64,000 nt of DNA from Maribacter sp. 4G9 (GCF_002742265.1 NZ_MDGL01000179.1:62001-126000); one strand, 5' to 3'. Shown: positions 20,501 through 29,416, counted from the first letter of the stretch. The notes: generated by a model not told the origin, from the letters alone. Program-made: numbers and translations.

Positions 20501-20693
20501 CATTGATAACACCTGTTACCGTTCCAGCCCTGCCACCACGAAAGGGTCCCACCAAACGCCATTCCATACCTTCGTAAAGCGATTGGTCAAATTGCACGCC
20601 CTTGGCCTTATTGTTTTTTCGTTGACCTAATGCTTCGTTATAGGGTAGGAAAAGAAGTAAGCATAGAGCTAGTAAGAAGTAGTTTTTTTTCAT
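17547..20693 (-). CDS. Large secreted sortilin/BNR-type beta-propeller protein (VPS10-like, glycosyl-hydrolase-like)
   Basis: A 1048-residue exported protein with a Sec signal peptide (MKKNYFLLALCLLLFLPYNE, cleavage near residue 23). Two multi-bladed propellers (about 35-740) are built of BNR/Asp-box motifs such as SDAGNSWE, SMDGGDTWE, STDGGDTW, SDDGGKTW and TTNGGQSW. A beta-sandwich region follows (about 790-930, ending in RLTYNG) and then a helical C terminus. This architecture is commonly annotated 'glycosyl hydrolase' or 'VPS10 domain-containing' in Bacteroidota, but no catalytic residues can be assigned, so a binding or scaffolding role is as likely. No T9SS C-terminal sorting domain is evident. 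Monocistronic. Confidence 0.85.
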   Translation of the reverse strand: MKKNYFLLALCLLLFLPYNEALGQRKNNKAKGVQFDQSLYEGMEWRLVGPFRGGRAGTVTGVINDPNLYYMGTAGGGVWKTSDAGNSWECISDGFYGGSIGTVAVSESDPNIIYVGEGEQTLRGNVSSGHGMWKSMDAGETWKFIGLEGSEHIARVRIHPKNPNILYVAALGNLWKPNETRGVYRSMDGGDTWEKVLYVSDKAGAGDLIMDPNNPRILFATTWEMKRNGYRMDSGGPDSKMFKSTDGGDTWTDISSNSGLPGFPWGIVGVTVSPVDSKRVWALIEAEEGGLFRSDDGGKTWAKINENRALRQRAWYYTRIYADTQNVDKLYVMNVSYGVSTDGGKTFTLKNAPHGDHHDLWIDPNNNNRMAIADDGGAQISNDGGNNWTTYHNQPTAQFYRVVTDSVFPYRLYGAQQDNTALRIAHRTAGSAITERDWEPTAGGESAHLAPDPKNNNIVYGGTYKGYMNRLDHSTGQARSTNVWPDNPAGSGAEVMKYRFNWNYPVTFSIHDSKKLYAGSNYLHMTTNGGQSWKTISPDLTRGLPETIKSSGGPITQDNTGAEFYSNIFVISESALEEGVIWTGSDDGLIHVTRDNGENWENVTPPLDMSPKLNMINCIDASPFNKGTAYVAASAYKFGDYTPYLYKTVDYGKTWEVITSGIPKEYYTRAIRSDKVREGLLYAGTEWGMYVSFDDGKSWSPFQLNLPITSIRDLHVRDNDLIAATHGRSFWMIDDLTPLHQLSDKVANSDFYMYKPDISYRMYQSGDSDDRNSKLEGENHPDGTIINYYLKDLKETDSVQIDILENNGTVIQSFSNKAVADKLNPSATKSLNVKSGGNRLIWNMRYPGFDAFKGMVFYSSPNIGPKAVPGDYKVRLTYNGQVQEKDFSILIDPRLDITQEELNDQFNFLIKVRDQVSRANNAIITIRKVKNDLEYVKSKTKEDTTMQELISDFESKISVIENKIHMTKNQSRQDPLNYGIRINNRLAFLLADSQRGDHAPTEQAKEFFDVVTKELNVEIENLNKVMLQYVENINNKVQERKIKMISVE

Positions 20694-20841
20694 CTTTGGT
20701 CCGTTCTTTAATTATTTCTTCTAAAAATAAGAAAACATATCCTTCACATTCATAACTCGCTTCCTTTTCTTTATTTGCACAATAATCCTTTATCTAACCC
20801 CGAAATAAGGGGTTGCAAATTTTAAAGTATAATTTTTAGTA

Positions 20842-20849
20842 TACATTTG
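20842..20849 (+). promoter_or_regulatory. Putative -7 promoter element for topA
   Basis: TACATTTG matches TAnnTTTG perfectly and lies 19 bp before the topA ATG. A TTGC about 25 bp further upstream (20813) is the only -33 candidate and its spacing is longer than usual. Confidence 0.5.
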
Positions 20850-20868
20850 TATCCATAAAAATCAATGC

Positions 20869-23358
20869 ATGGCCAAGAATTTAGTTATCGTCGAGTCCCC
20901 GGCAAAAGCAAAAACCATTGAAAAGTTTCTAGGAAAGGATTTTAAGGTAGAATCCAGTTTTGGGCATATTGCAGATTTGCCGTCCAAAGAATTGGGTGTG
21001 GATGTGGAGAATGATTTTGCGCCAAAATATGTAGTTGACAAGGAGAAAAAGGCCTTGGTTAAAAAACTAAAGGATTTGGCCAACAAAGCGGAGACCATTT
21101 GGTTGGCAAGTGATGAGGACCGTGAGGGAGAGGCTATTTCCTGGCATTTGGCGGAGGAATTGGGCTTGGACAAGAAAAAGACCAAAAGAATTGTTTTTAA
21201 CTCGGTGACCAAAGCGGCCATTCAACGGGCAATAGAAAACCCCAGGGATATAAACTACAATTTGGTGAATGCCCAACAAGCGAGAAGGGTACTGGACCGT
21301 TTGGTGGGGTATGAACTTTCCCCTGTACTTTGGAAAAAGATAAAACCGGGATTGTCCGCTGGACGAGTGCAATCAGTGGCCGTTAGGCTTATTGTTGAAA
21401 GGGAGCGGGCGATTGATGACTTTACACCTGAAGCCTCGTTCAAGATTTATGCGGAGTTCAAAGCGGAATCTGGAAGTGTCTTCCTAGCCAAGTTGGGTAA
21501 GGCCTTTGACTCCAAGGAAGAGGCGAATGCCTTTTTGGAGCAAAATATCGGAGCAAAATTTTCAGTAGCCAAACTGGATAAAAAACCGGCCAAGAAATCT
21601 CCTTCGGCACCGTTTACCACCTCCACCTTACAGCAAGAGGCCTCTAGAAAGTTATATTTTTCTGTGGGTAGAACCATGCAGGTTGCACAAAGGCTCTATG
21701 AGGCCGGACTCATAACCTACATGAGGACAGATAGCGTAAATCTTTCCGGGGAGGCCATAAATTCGGCAAAAGAGGCCATAATCAATAATTATGGGGATAA
21801 ATATAGTAAGGTCAGAAACTTTACTGGAAAATCCAAAGGTGCCCAAGAAGCCCATGAGGCCATTCGACCAACTGATATGTCAAATCAATCGCCTTCCCTG
21901 GAACGGGATCAGTCAAAATTGTATGATCTTATTTGGAAAAGAACGGTAGCATCACAAATGAGCGATGCCGAACTGGAGCGTACGAATGTTCGTATCCAGG
22001 CCGATAAACATTCCGAGGAGTTCACGGCCAATGGAGAGGTCATCAAATTCGATGGTTTCCTAAAAGTATATCTGGAAGGGGTCGACGATGAGGATTTGTC
22101 AGAGGAGCAGGATGGTATGCTGCCCGCCATGAAGGTTAACGAGGTCTTATATAACAATCACATAACGGCCACGGAACGGTTTAGCAGACCTCCCTATAGA
22201 TATACCGAAGCTTCCTTGGTCAAAAAATTGGAGGAATTGGGTATTGGAAGACCTTCCACCTATGCCCCAACCATTTCCACTATACTTAATAGGGGGTATG
22301 TTGAAAAGGGAACCATAGAGGGTACGGAAAGAAAATATGCCCAATTGGTTCTCCAGGCGAATACTATAAAGGAAAAGAATCTTACTGAAAATGTAGGATC
22401 GGATAAAGGTAAAATGGTTCCAACCGATATTGGTACAATTGTAACCGATTTCTTGGTAAGCAATTTTGGAAATATCCTGGATTACAATTTTACGGCCCAA
22501 GTGGAAGAGGATTTTGATGAAATTGCCACTGGAGAGGAAGATTGGAAAAAAATGATGAAAAACTTTTACAAGGATTTTCATCCCAATGTCCTGGACGTGG
22601 AAGAAAATGCCGATAGGGCCAGCGGTGAGCGGGTTCTGGGCAAAGATCCTAAAACGGGAAGGCAAGTTTCCGTTCGTCTGGGCAGATTTGGGCCCATGGT
22701 ACAAATTGGAACGGTTGAGGAGGAGGATAAACCGCTTTTTGCAAGTCTTTTACCGGATCAGTCCTTGAACACCATTAGCTATGAAGAGGCCATGGACCTA
22801 TTTAAACTACCCAGAAAATTGGGGGTTTATGAAGGCGAGGAAGTGGAAGCGAACGTAGGAAGGTTTGGACCTTATGTGCGTTTTGGCAAGACATTTATTT
22901 CATTGCCCTCGGATGAAAACGCCTTGGAAGTGGAAATGGAACGTGCCATTGAGCTTATAAAAGAGAAGCAAAAGGCCGATGCCCCTATAGCCAGTTATGA
23001 AGGTGAGGACGTAACAAAAGGTGTAGGTCGATTTGGTCCGTATATAAAATGGAACGGTATGTTTATCAATGTCAATAAAAAGTATGACTTTGATAATTTG
23101 TCCCAAGACGATATCGTAGCCCTTATCGAGGACAAAAAGCAAAAGGAACGGGAAAAAGTCGTACAAAACTGGCCGGACCAAGGAATCAGGATTGAAAAGG
23201 CAAGGTGGGGACGGCACCATATCATAAAAGGGAAGACTAAGGTCGAATTGGCAAAAACGGTGGACGTTTCCAAAATGTCATTGGAAGAAGCTGCAGAATT
23301 GATAGAAAAAAAGACCCCCAAAAAAAAGACAAAAGCGAAACCCAAATCAAAAAAGTAG
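20869..23358 (+). CDS. topA: DNA topoisomerase I (type IA)
   Basis: Relaxes negatively supercoiled DNA through a transient 5'-phosphotyrosine. The 829-residue protein opens with the TOPRIM domain (KNLVIVESPAKAKTIEKFL, with DEDREGEAISWH around residues 83-94). The active-site Tyr is in LITYMRTDSVNLS (Tyr284). After the core there are Bacteroidota-type C-terminal repeats (VSVRLGRFGPMVQIG, VEANVGRFGPYVRFG, VTKGVGRFGPYIKWN) rather than zinc fingers, and a Lys-rich tail (KKKTKAKPKSKK). It lies directly upstream of the ureohydrolase-like gene and gldKLMN. Confidence 0.98.
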   Translation: MAKNLVIVESPAKAKTIEKFLGKDFKVESSFGHIADLPSKELGVDVENDFAPKYVVDKEKKALVKKLKDLANKAETIWLASDEDREGEAISWHLAEELGLDKKKTKRIVFNSVTKAAIQRAIENPRDINYNLVNAQQARRVLDRLVGYELSPVLWKKIKPGLSAGRVQSVAVRLIVERERAIDDFTPEASFKIYAEFKAESGSVFLAKLGKAFDSKEEANAFLEQNIGAKFSVAKLDKKPAKKSPSAPFTTSTLQQEASRKLYFSVGRTMQVAQRLYEAGLITYMRTDSVNLSGEAINSAKEAIINNYGDKYSKVRNFTGKSKGAQEAHEAIRPTDMSNQSPSLERDQSKLYDLIWKRTVASQMSDAELERTNVRIQADKHSEEFTANGEVIKFDGFLKVYLEGVDDEDLSEEQDGMLPAMKVNEVLYNNHITATERFSRPPYRYTEASLVKKLEELGIGRPSTYAPTISTILNRGYVEKGTIEGTERKYAQLVLQANTIKEKNLTENVGSDKGKMVPTDIGTIVTDFLVSNFGNILDYNFTAQVEEDFDEIATGEEDWKKMMKNFYKDFHPNVLDVEENADRASGERVLGKDPKTGRQVSVRLGRFGPMVQIGTVEEEDKPLFASLLPDQSLNTISYEEAMDLFKLPRKLGVYEGEEVEANVGRFGPYVRFGKTFISLPSDENALEVEMERAIELIKEKQKADAPIASYEGEDVTKGVGRFGPYIKWNGMFINVNKKYDFDNLSQDDIVALIEDKKQKEREKVVQNWPDQGIRIEKARWGRHHIIKGKTKVELAKTVDVSKMSLEEAAELIEKKTPKKKTKAKPKSKK

Positions 23359-23360
23359 TA

Positions 23361-23368
23361 TAATTTTG
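23361..23368 (+). promoter_or_regulatory. Possible -7 promoter element for the ureohydrolase-gld block
   Basis: TAATTTTG fits TAnnTTTG and starts 3 bp after the topA stop codon, 60 bp before the next start. No -33 element could be placed, so the downstream genes could equally be transcribed from topA. Confidence 0.35.
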
Positions 23369-23427
23369 AAAGAAAGTGTTGGGCGACCTTACTTTTAAAC
23401 AATCAAAATCAATACTTAAAAACCAAC

Positions 23428-24585
23428 ATGGCCTTTGATTTTTTAGTTCCTGTAGAGGAAAGGGTGCTTGCCCACTGTGAACTATTGCCAGCCCAGGCAA
23501 TAGGTAGAAATACCCATATACATACAGTAAAGGATGGCTTGCCCGTCTTAGCGAACGCTACCGTTGCGATCTTTGGCGTTAAGGAATCCAGGAATGCCTA
23601 TGAAAAGAAACTGGAAATTTTGGACGTCTCCGCCATAAGGTTACAATTATACAAACTCATGTTGGGAAACTGGGACACTACGATCGTAGATCTTGGTGAT
23701 TTGGAAGAAGGTGAAACGGTCGAGGACACCTATTTTGTCGTGAAGGAGGTTACAGCGGGCTTGTTGGAAGAAAATGTAATTCCTATCATCTTGGGAGCTA
23801 CTCAGGACATTACCTACCCCATGTACCGGGCGTTCGACGGCATAAAGGATATGATAAATCTGGTCGCCGTGGACAGTAGGTTCGACTTTGGTATCGATGA
23901 CGAACTTATATCCTCCCACTCCTATATGAGCAAGATCATTACGGATAAGCCCAACAATCTTTTCAACTTTTCCAACATGGGCTATCAGAGTTATTTTATT
24001 GCCCAGGAAGAGGTGGATCTTATGGAACGCCTTTTTTTTGATTCCTATAGGTTGGGAGAAATTGTCAGCGATTTATCGCTGGCGGAGCCCGCACTCAGAA
24101 ACGCCCATATGGTCAGCTTGGATGCTAGGGCCATTAAGGCCAGTGAGATTGGATTTTCTGGAAATTTTTCCCCTAACGGATTTACCGGAAGGGAGATTTG
24201 TGCCATTTCAAGATATGCAGGTATCAGTGAGCGGGTCATGGCATTTGGTATTTTCGAAATGGAAAATAACATTCAGTGCCAACAATTGTTGGCACAAATA
24301 ATATGGTACTTCATAGAGGGTATCAATTACAGGATCAAGGAGTCCCCTTATACTAAAACAGAGGACTTTACCAAATACAATGTTCCTAACGATGAAGAGG
24401 AACTCGTTTTCTACAAGAGTCTTCTGACCGAAAGATGGTGGGTAGAGGTACCATCAATTTTTACTTCACATACTAAAGAAGGTACACCAGCGTTATTACC
24501 TTGCACAGAGCAGGATTATTTGGACGCATGTGACCAAAAAATTCCCGAAAGGTGGTTTAAGGCCTATAAAAAGGGCTTTAATTAA
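23428..24585 (+). CDS. Ureohydrolase (arginase/formimidoylglutamase)-fold protein with altered metal site
   Basis: A 385-residue protein of the arginase superfamily, usually auto-annotated as formimidoylglutamase. The canonical binuclear Mn site uses GGDH, DAHxD and SxDxDxxDP. Here the matching stretches read LGATQD (His to Gln), VDSRFDFG (His to Arg, both Asp kept) and SLDARAIKASE (second Asp to Arg). Three of six ligands are therefore replaced, so ordinary hydrolase activity is unlikely. It is about 60-80 residues longer than typical arginases. It lies 120 bp before gldK, an adjacency I recall in other flavobacteria, so a structural or regulatory role tied to T9SS/gliding is inferred. Confidence 0.8.
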   Translation: MAFDFLVPVEERVLAHCELLPAQAIGRNTHIHTVKDGLPVLANATVAIFGVKESRNAYEKKLEILDVSAIRLQLYKLMLGNWDTTIVDLGDLEEGETVEDTYFVVKEVTAGLLEENVIPIILGATQDITYPMYRAFDGIKDMINLVAVDSRFDFGIDDELISSHSYMSKIITDKPNNLFNFSNMGYQSYFIAQEEVDLMERLFFDSYRLGEIVSDLSLAEPALRNAHMVSLDARAIKASEIGFSGNFSPNGFTGREICAISRYAGISERVMAFGIFEMENNIQCQQLLAQIIWYFIEGINYRIKESPYTKTEDFTKYNVPNDEEELVFYKSLLTERWWVEVPSIFTSHTKEGTPALLPCTEQDYLDACDQKIPERWFKAYKKGFN

Positions 24586-24705
24586 TTGAAAAATTAGTAT
24601 TACATAAAATTTATAATACAATAATTTATTCAAAACATAGTTTTAAGAGTTAGAATAACCTTATAGTATTTGCATTTTAACCATAATCGAAATTTAACCT
24701 AAAGT

Positions 24706-26070
24706 ATGAAGAAGCTATTGTTATCATCTATAGCGTTTGTTTTTTTGCTCACAAGTTGTGGGTCAAAGACTAAAGGAGAGCTAGTCGGCGTCCAGGGCAA
24801 AAAATGGTATCCGGAAAAACCATATGGAATGGAACTTATCCCAAGGGGTTCTTTCATTATGGGTAAAAGTGAAGAAGATCAAGCCAAAGTATTAAACGCT
24901 CCTACCAAGACAGTTACAGTACGTTCCTTTTATATGGACGATACTGAGATTACCAACAGTGAGTACCGTCAATTCGTGGAATGGGTAAAGGATTCCATTA
25001 CAAGAACCCGTTTGGCCATTTTAGCGGATGAATTAGGATTAGGTCCAGAGGACGGCGGTATTGGCGATTATGCCTTTAAGGATGCGGATACTACCAGAGC
25101 TTCGGTGTACGACAAGTATATGTTGGACAACTATTCCGGTATGGGAGAGACCGGTTATGAAGGAAGGGCCTTGAACAAGGATGAAGACCTTATTTGGGAC
25201 ACTTCAGACTATCCAGATGAATACTATGCCGAGGTTATGGATTCCCTATACATACCAGAAGAGGAATCCTATAATGGTCAGCGAAGTATCGATGTTACCA
25301 AATTAAAGTACAAGTATAGCTGGATGGATATTGAAGCTGCCGCCCGTGCCGCCAAAAAGGGAAAGGGTAGTAGAAAGGATTTTATCCGCACGGAGGAGTT
25401 GGAAATCTATCCTGACACTACGGTTTGGATCAGGGATTTTGAATACTCCTACAACGAACCTATGCATAACGATTACTTTTGGCACGATGCCTATAGCGAG
25501 TACCCTGTAGTTGGAATCTCTTGGCAACAGGCAAAGGCTTTCTGTAACTGGAGAACAAAGTTCAAGAACGATGATCAAAAGAGTCGCGGTAAACAATTTG
25601 TAAACCAATTTAGGTTACCAACCGAAGCTGAGTGGGAATATGCTGCCAGAGGTGGAATCGAAGGAGGAACTTACCCTTGGGGAGGACCTTATGTAATAAG
25701 TGACACAGGTTGTTTTATGGCCAACTTTAAACCGCAGCGAGGTGATTATGCTGCAGATGCTGCGTTGTACACCGTAGAGGCAAAATCCTACGAACCAAAC
25801 GATTTCAACCTATATAATATGGCAGGTAACGTTGCGGAATGGACCAATTCCAGTTATGACCCAAGTGCATACGATTACGTATCCACTATGAACCCTAATG
25901 GAGGAGACCAGTCCAATACACGAAAAGTTATACGGGGAGGATCCTGGAAAGATGTCGCCTACTTCTTGCAAGTAAGTACAAGGGATTACGAATATGCAGA
26001 TTCTGCACGTAGTTACATTGGCTTTAGAACGGTACAGGATTACATGGGCGAGGAAGATTCAACACAGTAA
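24706..26070 (+). CDS. gldK: Gliding motility / T9SS lipoprotein GldK
   Basis: Outer-membrane lipoprotein that, with GldN, forms the large periplasmic ring of the type IX secretion system. The 454-residue product has a lipobox (LLTSC, Cys18) and a formylglycine-generating-enzyme/sulfatase-modifying-factor fold: MELIPRGSFIMGKSEEDQ, FYMDDTEITNSEYRQF, FRLPTEAEWEYAARGG and the terminal VIRGGSWKD ... SYIGFRT. GldK proteins use this fold structurally and are not known to make formylglycine. First gene of gldKLMN. Confidence 0.97.
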   Translation: MKKLLLSSIAFVFLLTSCGSKTKGELVGVQGKKWYPEKPYGMELIPRGSFIMGKSEEDQAKVLNAPTKTVTVRSFYMDDTEITNSEYRQFVEWVKDSITRTRLAILADELGLGPEDGGIGDYAFKDADTTRASVYDKYMLDNYSGMGETGYEGRALNKDEDLIWDTSDYPDEYYAEVMDSLYIPEEESYNGQRSIDVTKLKYKYSWMDIEAAARAAKKGKGSRKDFIRTEELEIYPDTTVWIRDFEYSYNEPMHNDYFWHDAYSEYPVVGISWQQAKAFCNWRTKFKNDDQKSRGKQFVNQFRLPTEAEWEYAARGGIEGGTYPWGGPYVISDTGCFMANFKPQRGDYAADAALYTVEAKSYEPNDFNLYNMAGNVAEWTNSSYDPSAYDYVSTMNPNGGDQSNTRKVIRGGSWKDVAYFLQVSTRDYEYADSARSYIGFRTVQDYMGEEDSTQ

Positions 26071-26142
26071 ACAAGTAAACTATTCATATTAATTAATTAT
26101 TAACCAAATCTTTAGTATTAAACCTTAAATTAAAATTAAATC

Positions 26143-26793
26143 ATGGCACAGTCAAAATCAACAAAAAAATTATTCAACATGGCCTACGGGCTTGGAGCAT
26201 CGGTAGTAATCATTGGTGCATTGTTTAAAATTCTTCACTGGGAATTTGGCCCTTTAACAGGTGGTCTTTTATTGGCAGTAGGTCTTATTACAGAAGCCCT
26301 GATCTTCGCTATTAGTGCATTTGAACCTGTAGATGACGAAGTGGATTGGTCTTTGGTATATCCGGAATTAGCGGGTGGAGAATCCAAAGGAAGAAAGAAT
26401 GAAGTAGCCGAAGTTAAGGAAGCCGAAACTTCTTTGTCCAAAAAATTGGACGATTTATTGAAAGAGGCAGGTGTTGACGCCAGCCTAATGGAGAGCTTGG
26501 GATCTAGCATCAAGAACTTTGAAGGTGCTGCGAAAGGTATCGCTCCTACCGTAGACGCAATGGAATCTACAAGAAAGTATTCAGAAGAAATGGTACAAGC
26601 TGCCGCTCAAATGGAATCTTTGAACAGTCTTTATAAGGTACAATTGGAAAGTGCAAGCAGACAAGCTTCCGTAAACGAGGAAGTAGTTCAAAATGCAAGT
26701 GCGCTTAAAGAACAAATGGCTTCCCTATCTACAAACCTTTCTTCATTGAATGGTGTTTATGGCGGAATGTTGTCTGCAATGAACAGAAACTAA
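26143..26793 (+). CDS. gldL: Gliding motility / T9SS motor protein GldL
   Basis: Inner-membrane stator-like subunit which with GldM converts proton-motive force to motion. The 216-residue protein has two N-terminal membrane helices (about 13-30 and 38-59) and a long helical cytoplasmic tail. Residues Lys29, His32 and Glu51 line up, with an offset of two, with the Lys27, His30 and Glu49 described in Flavobacterium johnsoniae GldL as part of the proton path, so the motor looks functional. It follows gldK by 72 bp. Confidence 0.97.
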   Translation: MAQSKSTKKLFNMAYGLGASVVIIGALFKILHWEFGPLTGGLLLAVGLITEALIFAISAFEPVDDEVDWSLVYPELAGGESKGRKNEVAEVKEAETSLSKKLDDLLKEAGVDASLMESLGSSIKNFEGAAKGIAPTVDAMESTRKYSEEMVQAAAQMESLNSLYKVQLESASRQASVNEEVVQNASALKEQMASLSTNLSSLNGVYGGMLSAMNRN

Positions 26794-26851
26794 ATTGGAT
26801 TTTAATAAAACCAAACCAAATCAGTATTAATTAAAATCTAATTAAAAAACC

Positions 26852-28411
26852 ATGGCAGGAGGAAAAGCAACACCACGTCAGAAGATGATCAACCTTATGT
26901 ATTTGATCTTCATCGCAATGCTGGCGTTAAATATGAGTAAAGAGGTGCTAGCGGCATTCGGTATTATGAATGAAAAGCTGGAGACTTCTAACGAAAAGAC
27001 AACCGCAAGTAACGAAGCGTTCTTGGGCAGTCTTGAAACGAAGGCATCGGAGGATGCGGCTAAATATGAAAAGCTGTACCAAGATGCGCAGAAAATCAAA
27101 TCAATGTCCCAAGAGTATTTCGATTATTTGGAATCCCTAAAGGATGGTATGACAGAAGGATTGGAAGACCCAAAGGATTATGCGCGTATGGATAATGCCG
27201 ATTATTTGGACCAAAAATTCTTTCAAGGTGACAATCTTTCAGAAGGCGGTCAAGAGTTTATGAAAAGACTGACCGACTATAGAGATCAAGTTGCCGCTAT
27301 CGTACCAGCTACGCTGAAACAATCCGTGATCGATCGCTTTAAAACAGGTGATGAAAATGGTAAAGTGGAGAAAAGAGACGGTACCAAGCAAGATTGGATC
27401 AACTATCACTATGAAGGATATCCATTGGTCGCTTCTTTGGCCAAGTTGACTTCTTTGCAAGCTGATGTAAAGGCTACGGAAGAAGCTGCCTTAAAGTCTA
27501 TGTTGGAAGGAGAGTTGACCAGTCAAGTTTCTCTTAAGAACTTTGCTACATCATTGTCAGCAACAAAGTCTGCTTTTTACGCTGGAGAAAAGTACGATGG
27601 TAAGATCATCATCAGTAAAACTGACAACACCTCTACGCCGGTAAGGGCTGAATTAACTTTAGATGGTAGAAAACTTTCTGAAGGTACGGACTATAAGTTG
27701 GAAGCTGGAGGCGTTAAAATGCTTATTGGTGCAGGTAATGCCGGGGATCATAAAGTAGAAGGAACGATTTATTTTAAGCAGGATGGCGAGGAAATCGAGG
27801 TATCGGTAAGTAACTCTTTTGCTACTATCTCCAAGCCGAACGCTGCTTTGATCGCTGCGGATAAAATGAACGTGGTATATCGTGGAGTTGCCAACCCAAT
27901 GTCTATCTCCATACCTGGTATCCCAAATAACAAAGTAAGTGCATCCGCACCTGGTTTGAAGTCATTAGGGGGTAGCAATTATGTAATGAACCCAGGAACA
28001 GGTAGAACGGTAACGATTTCTGCTTCGGGTACTTTGCCTGATGGGCAAACAGTCTCCTCTAAATCGGAATTTAGAATTAAGGATATTCCAAGACCTGAAG
28101 GAACGGTTAGCAAACAGTCCGGTAGTCTTAAACTTCCTAGAGCAAATGTGGAGATTGCTACCGTTGGTGCTATGTTGGATGACTTTGATTTTGACTTGAA
28201 TCTTGCCGTTAGTGGATTTAAATTCAAGGTACCAGGACAACCAACGGTTAGCGTAAACGGTAACAAGTTGGATGCCAAAGCCAAAGCGGCATTGAGACGT
28301 GCCGGTAGAGGTGATGTGGTACAGATCTTCGATATCGAGGCGTACATTACAAATAACAAAAGTTACAAGTTGAAGAAAGTTTCTCCGGTAGTTGTGGAGA
28401 TAACAAACTAA
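26852..28411 (+). CDS. gldM: Gliding motility / T9SS motor protein GldM
   Basis: Bitopic inner-membrane partner of GldL that spans the periplasm to the GldKN ring. The 519-residue protein has one N-terminal membrane helix (NLMYLIFIAMLALNMSKEVL, about 13-32), then a helical domain and beta domains (D2-D4) running to the C terminus. The N-terminal SxKEV-type region is conserved in the family. It lies 58 bp after gldL. A strong hairpin follows its stop codon, before gldN. Confidence 0.97.
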   Translation: MAGGKATPRQKMINLMYLIFIAMLALNMSKEVLAAFGIMNEKLETSNEKTTASNEAFLGSLETKASEDAAKYEKLYQDAQKIKSMSQEYFDYLESLKDGMTEGLEDPKDYARMDNADYLDQKFFQGDNLSEGGQEFMKRLTDYRDQVAAIVPATLKQSVIDRFKTGDENGKVEKRDGTKQDWINYHYEGYPLVASLAKLTSLQADVKATEEAALKSMLEGELTSQVSLKNFATSLSATKSAFYAGEKYDGKIIISKTDNTSTPVRAELTLDGRKLSEGTDYKLEAGGVKMLIGAGNAGDHKVEGTIYFKQDGEEIEVSVSNSFATISKPNAALIAADKMNVVYRGVANPMSISIPGIPNNKVSASAPGLKSLGGSNYVMNPGTGRTVTISASGTLPDGQTVSSKSEFRIKDIPRPEGTVSKQSGSLKLPRANVEIATVGAMLDDFDFDLNLAVSGFKFKVPGQPTVSVNGNKLDAKAKAALRRAGRGDVVQIFDIEAYITNNKSYKLKKVSPVVVEITN

Positions 28412-28424
28412 AATAGTGAATACT

Positions 28425-28452
28425 ACCGGGTAGCCCTACAAGGTTGCCCGGT
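28425..28452 (+). other. 11-bp hairpin in the gldM-gldN spacer
   Basis: ACCGGGTAGCC (28425-28435), loop CTACAA, GGTTGCCCGGT (28442-28452). With two G-U pairs the stem is continuous over 11 bp. It is followed by TAATTTTA, so it could act as a partial terminator or as an mRNA stability/processing element between gldM and gldN. It is the only spacer in the gld block with such a structure. Confidence 0.65.
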
Positions 28453-28472
28453 TAATTTTAAAGTTAACAAGA

Positions 28473-29360
28473 ATGAATTGGAAAAATGTTTTAATAATGG
28501 GTGCGGTTACTTTATTGCCCGCCTCCATGATGGCCCAGGCCAATATCTTGAACGCTAAAAAGCCACAGGAAATAGGTGTTCGTACGGAAGAGCAAAAAGC
28601 CGTAGACAACGACGCTCCATTGGAATATGGTTACGTGGATGATAGAGACATTCTTTGGTCCAAAACACTTTGGGAAACCATAGATTTGGATGAAAGGGTA
28701 AATTTTCCACTATATTATCCTACGGATACTATGGACATTGGTAAAAACAGAAGGTCCCTATACCACGTATTGATAAAAAACCTTAAGGAAGGTAAATTGG
28801 AAGCCTATGCGGATTCCTATTTTACGGAAAAAAGGACCTACAATGATCTTGCCGGTGCGTTACAATCCGTGGATACATTGGATTACGGATATGAACAAAT
28901 GAATGCCGGTGAGCAGGTTTCTGCCGAATATATTACCCGCAGAAATATCACCGCCGGGGAAATTGAGGAATACCATATCAAAGGTATGTGGTATTTTGAT
29001 AAAAGGCAGGGAGAGTTAAAATATCGTTTATTGGGGATAGCCCCGGTTGCTCCGGACGTAAATTTCATAGACGATGAAAACCCAGATATGGTTGAACTTT
29101 TCTGGATATGGTACCCGGATGCCCGTGAAATATTGCATGAGGCCAAGGTCTTTAACCAGCAAAATTCGGCACAACCCATCTCCTATGATATGTTGTTGAA
29201 CGCAAGAAGGTTTAATGCTGTCATCTATAAAGAAGATAATGTGCATGGTGACCGTAAGGTCAGTGATTACATTGCGGACAATGCGCTTTTCCAATTATTG
29301 GAAGCAAAGCGTATCAAAGAAACCATTAGGGACAGGGAACAAGATATGTGGGCCTACTAA
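28473..29360 (+). CDS. gldN: Gliding motility / T9SS protein GldN
   Basis: Periplasmic protein forming the T9SS ring with GldK. The 295-residue product has a Sec signal peptide (cleavage near MMAQA, residue 22) and the conserved blocks DRDILWSKTLWETIDLDER, NRRSLYHVLIKNLKEG and VELFWIWYPDAREILHEA. Last gene of the gld cluster, 62 bp after gldM with an intervening hairpin; an intrinsic terminator follows 30 bp later. Confidence 0.96.
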   Translation: MNWKNVLIMGAVTLLPASMMAQANILNAKKPQEIGVRTEEQKAVDNDAPLEYGYVDDRDILWSKTLWETIDLDERVNFPLYYPTDTMDIGKNRRSLYHVLIKNLKEGKLEAYADSYFTEKRTYNDLAGALQSVDTLDYGYEQMNAGEQVSAEYITRRNITAGEIEEYHIKGMWYFDKRQGELKYRLLGIAPVAPDVNFIDDENPDMVELFWIWYPDAREILHEAKVFNQQNSAQPISYDMLLNARRFNAVIYKEDNVHGDRKVSDYIADNALFQLLEAKRIKETIRDREQDMWAY

Positions 29361-29389
29361 GGCAAAAGAAAATTCCAATTCAATAATAT

Positions 29390-29416
29390 AAGCTCCGATA
29401 TATATCGGAGCTTTTT
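29390..29416 (+). terminator. Intrinsic terminator after gldN
   Basis: AAGCTCCGATA / TATCGGAGCTT forms a near-perfect palindrome (29390-29413) followed by TTTTGTTT. It closes the gldKLMN transcript, 22 bp before the next start. Confidence 0.88.

Noticed and set aside
24700-26070. GldK as an active formylglycine-generating enzyme
   Set aside because: The SUMF1 fold is present, but gene order with gldLMN identifies it as the T9SS ring lipoprotein.
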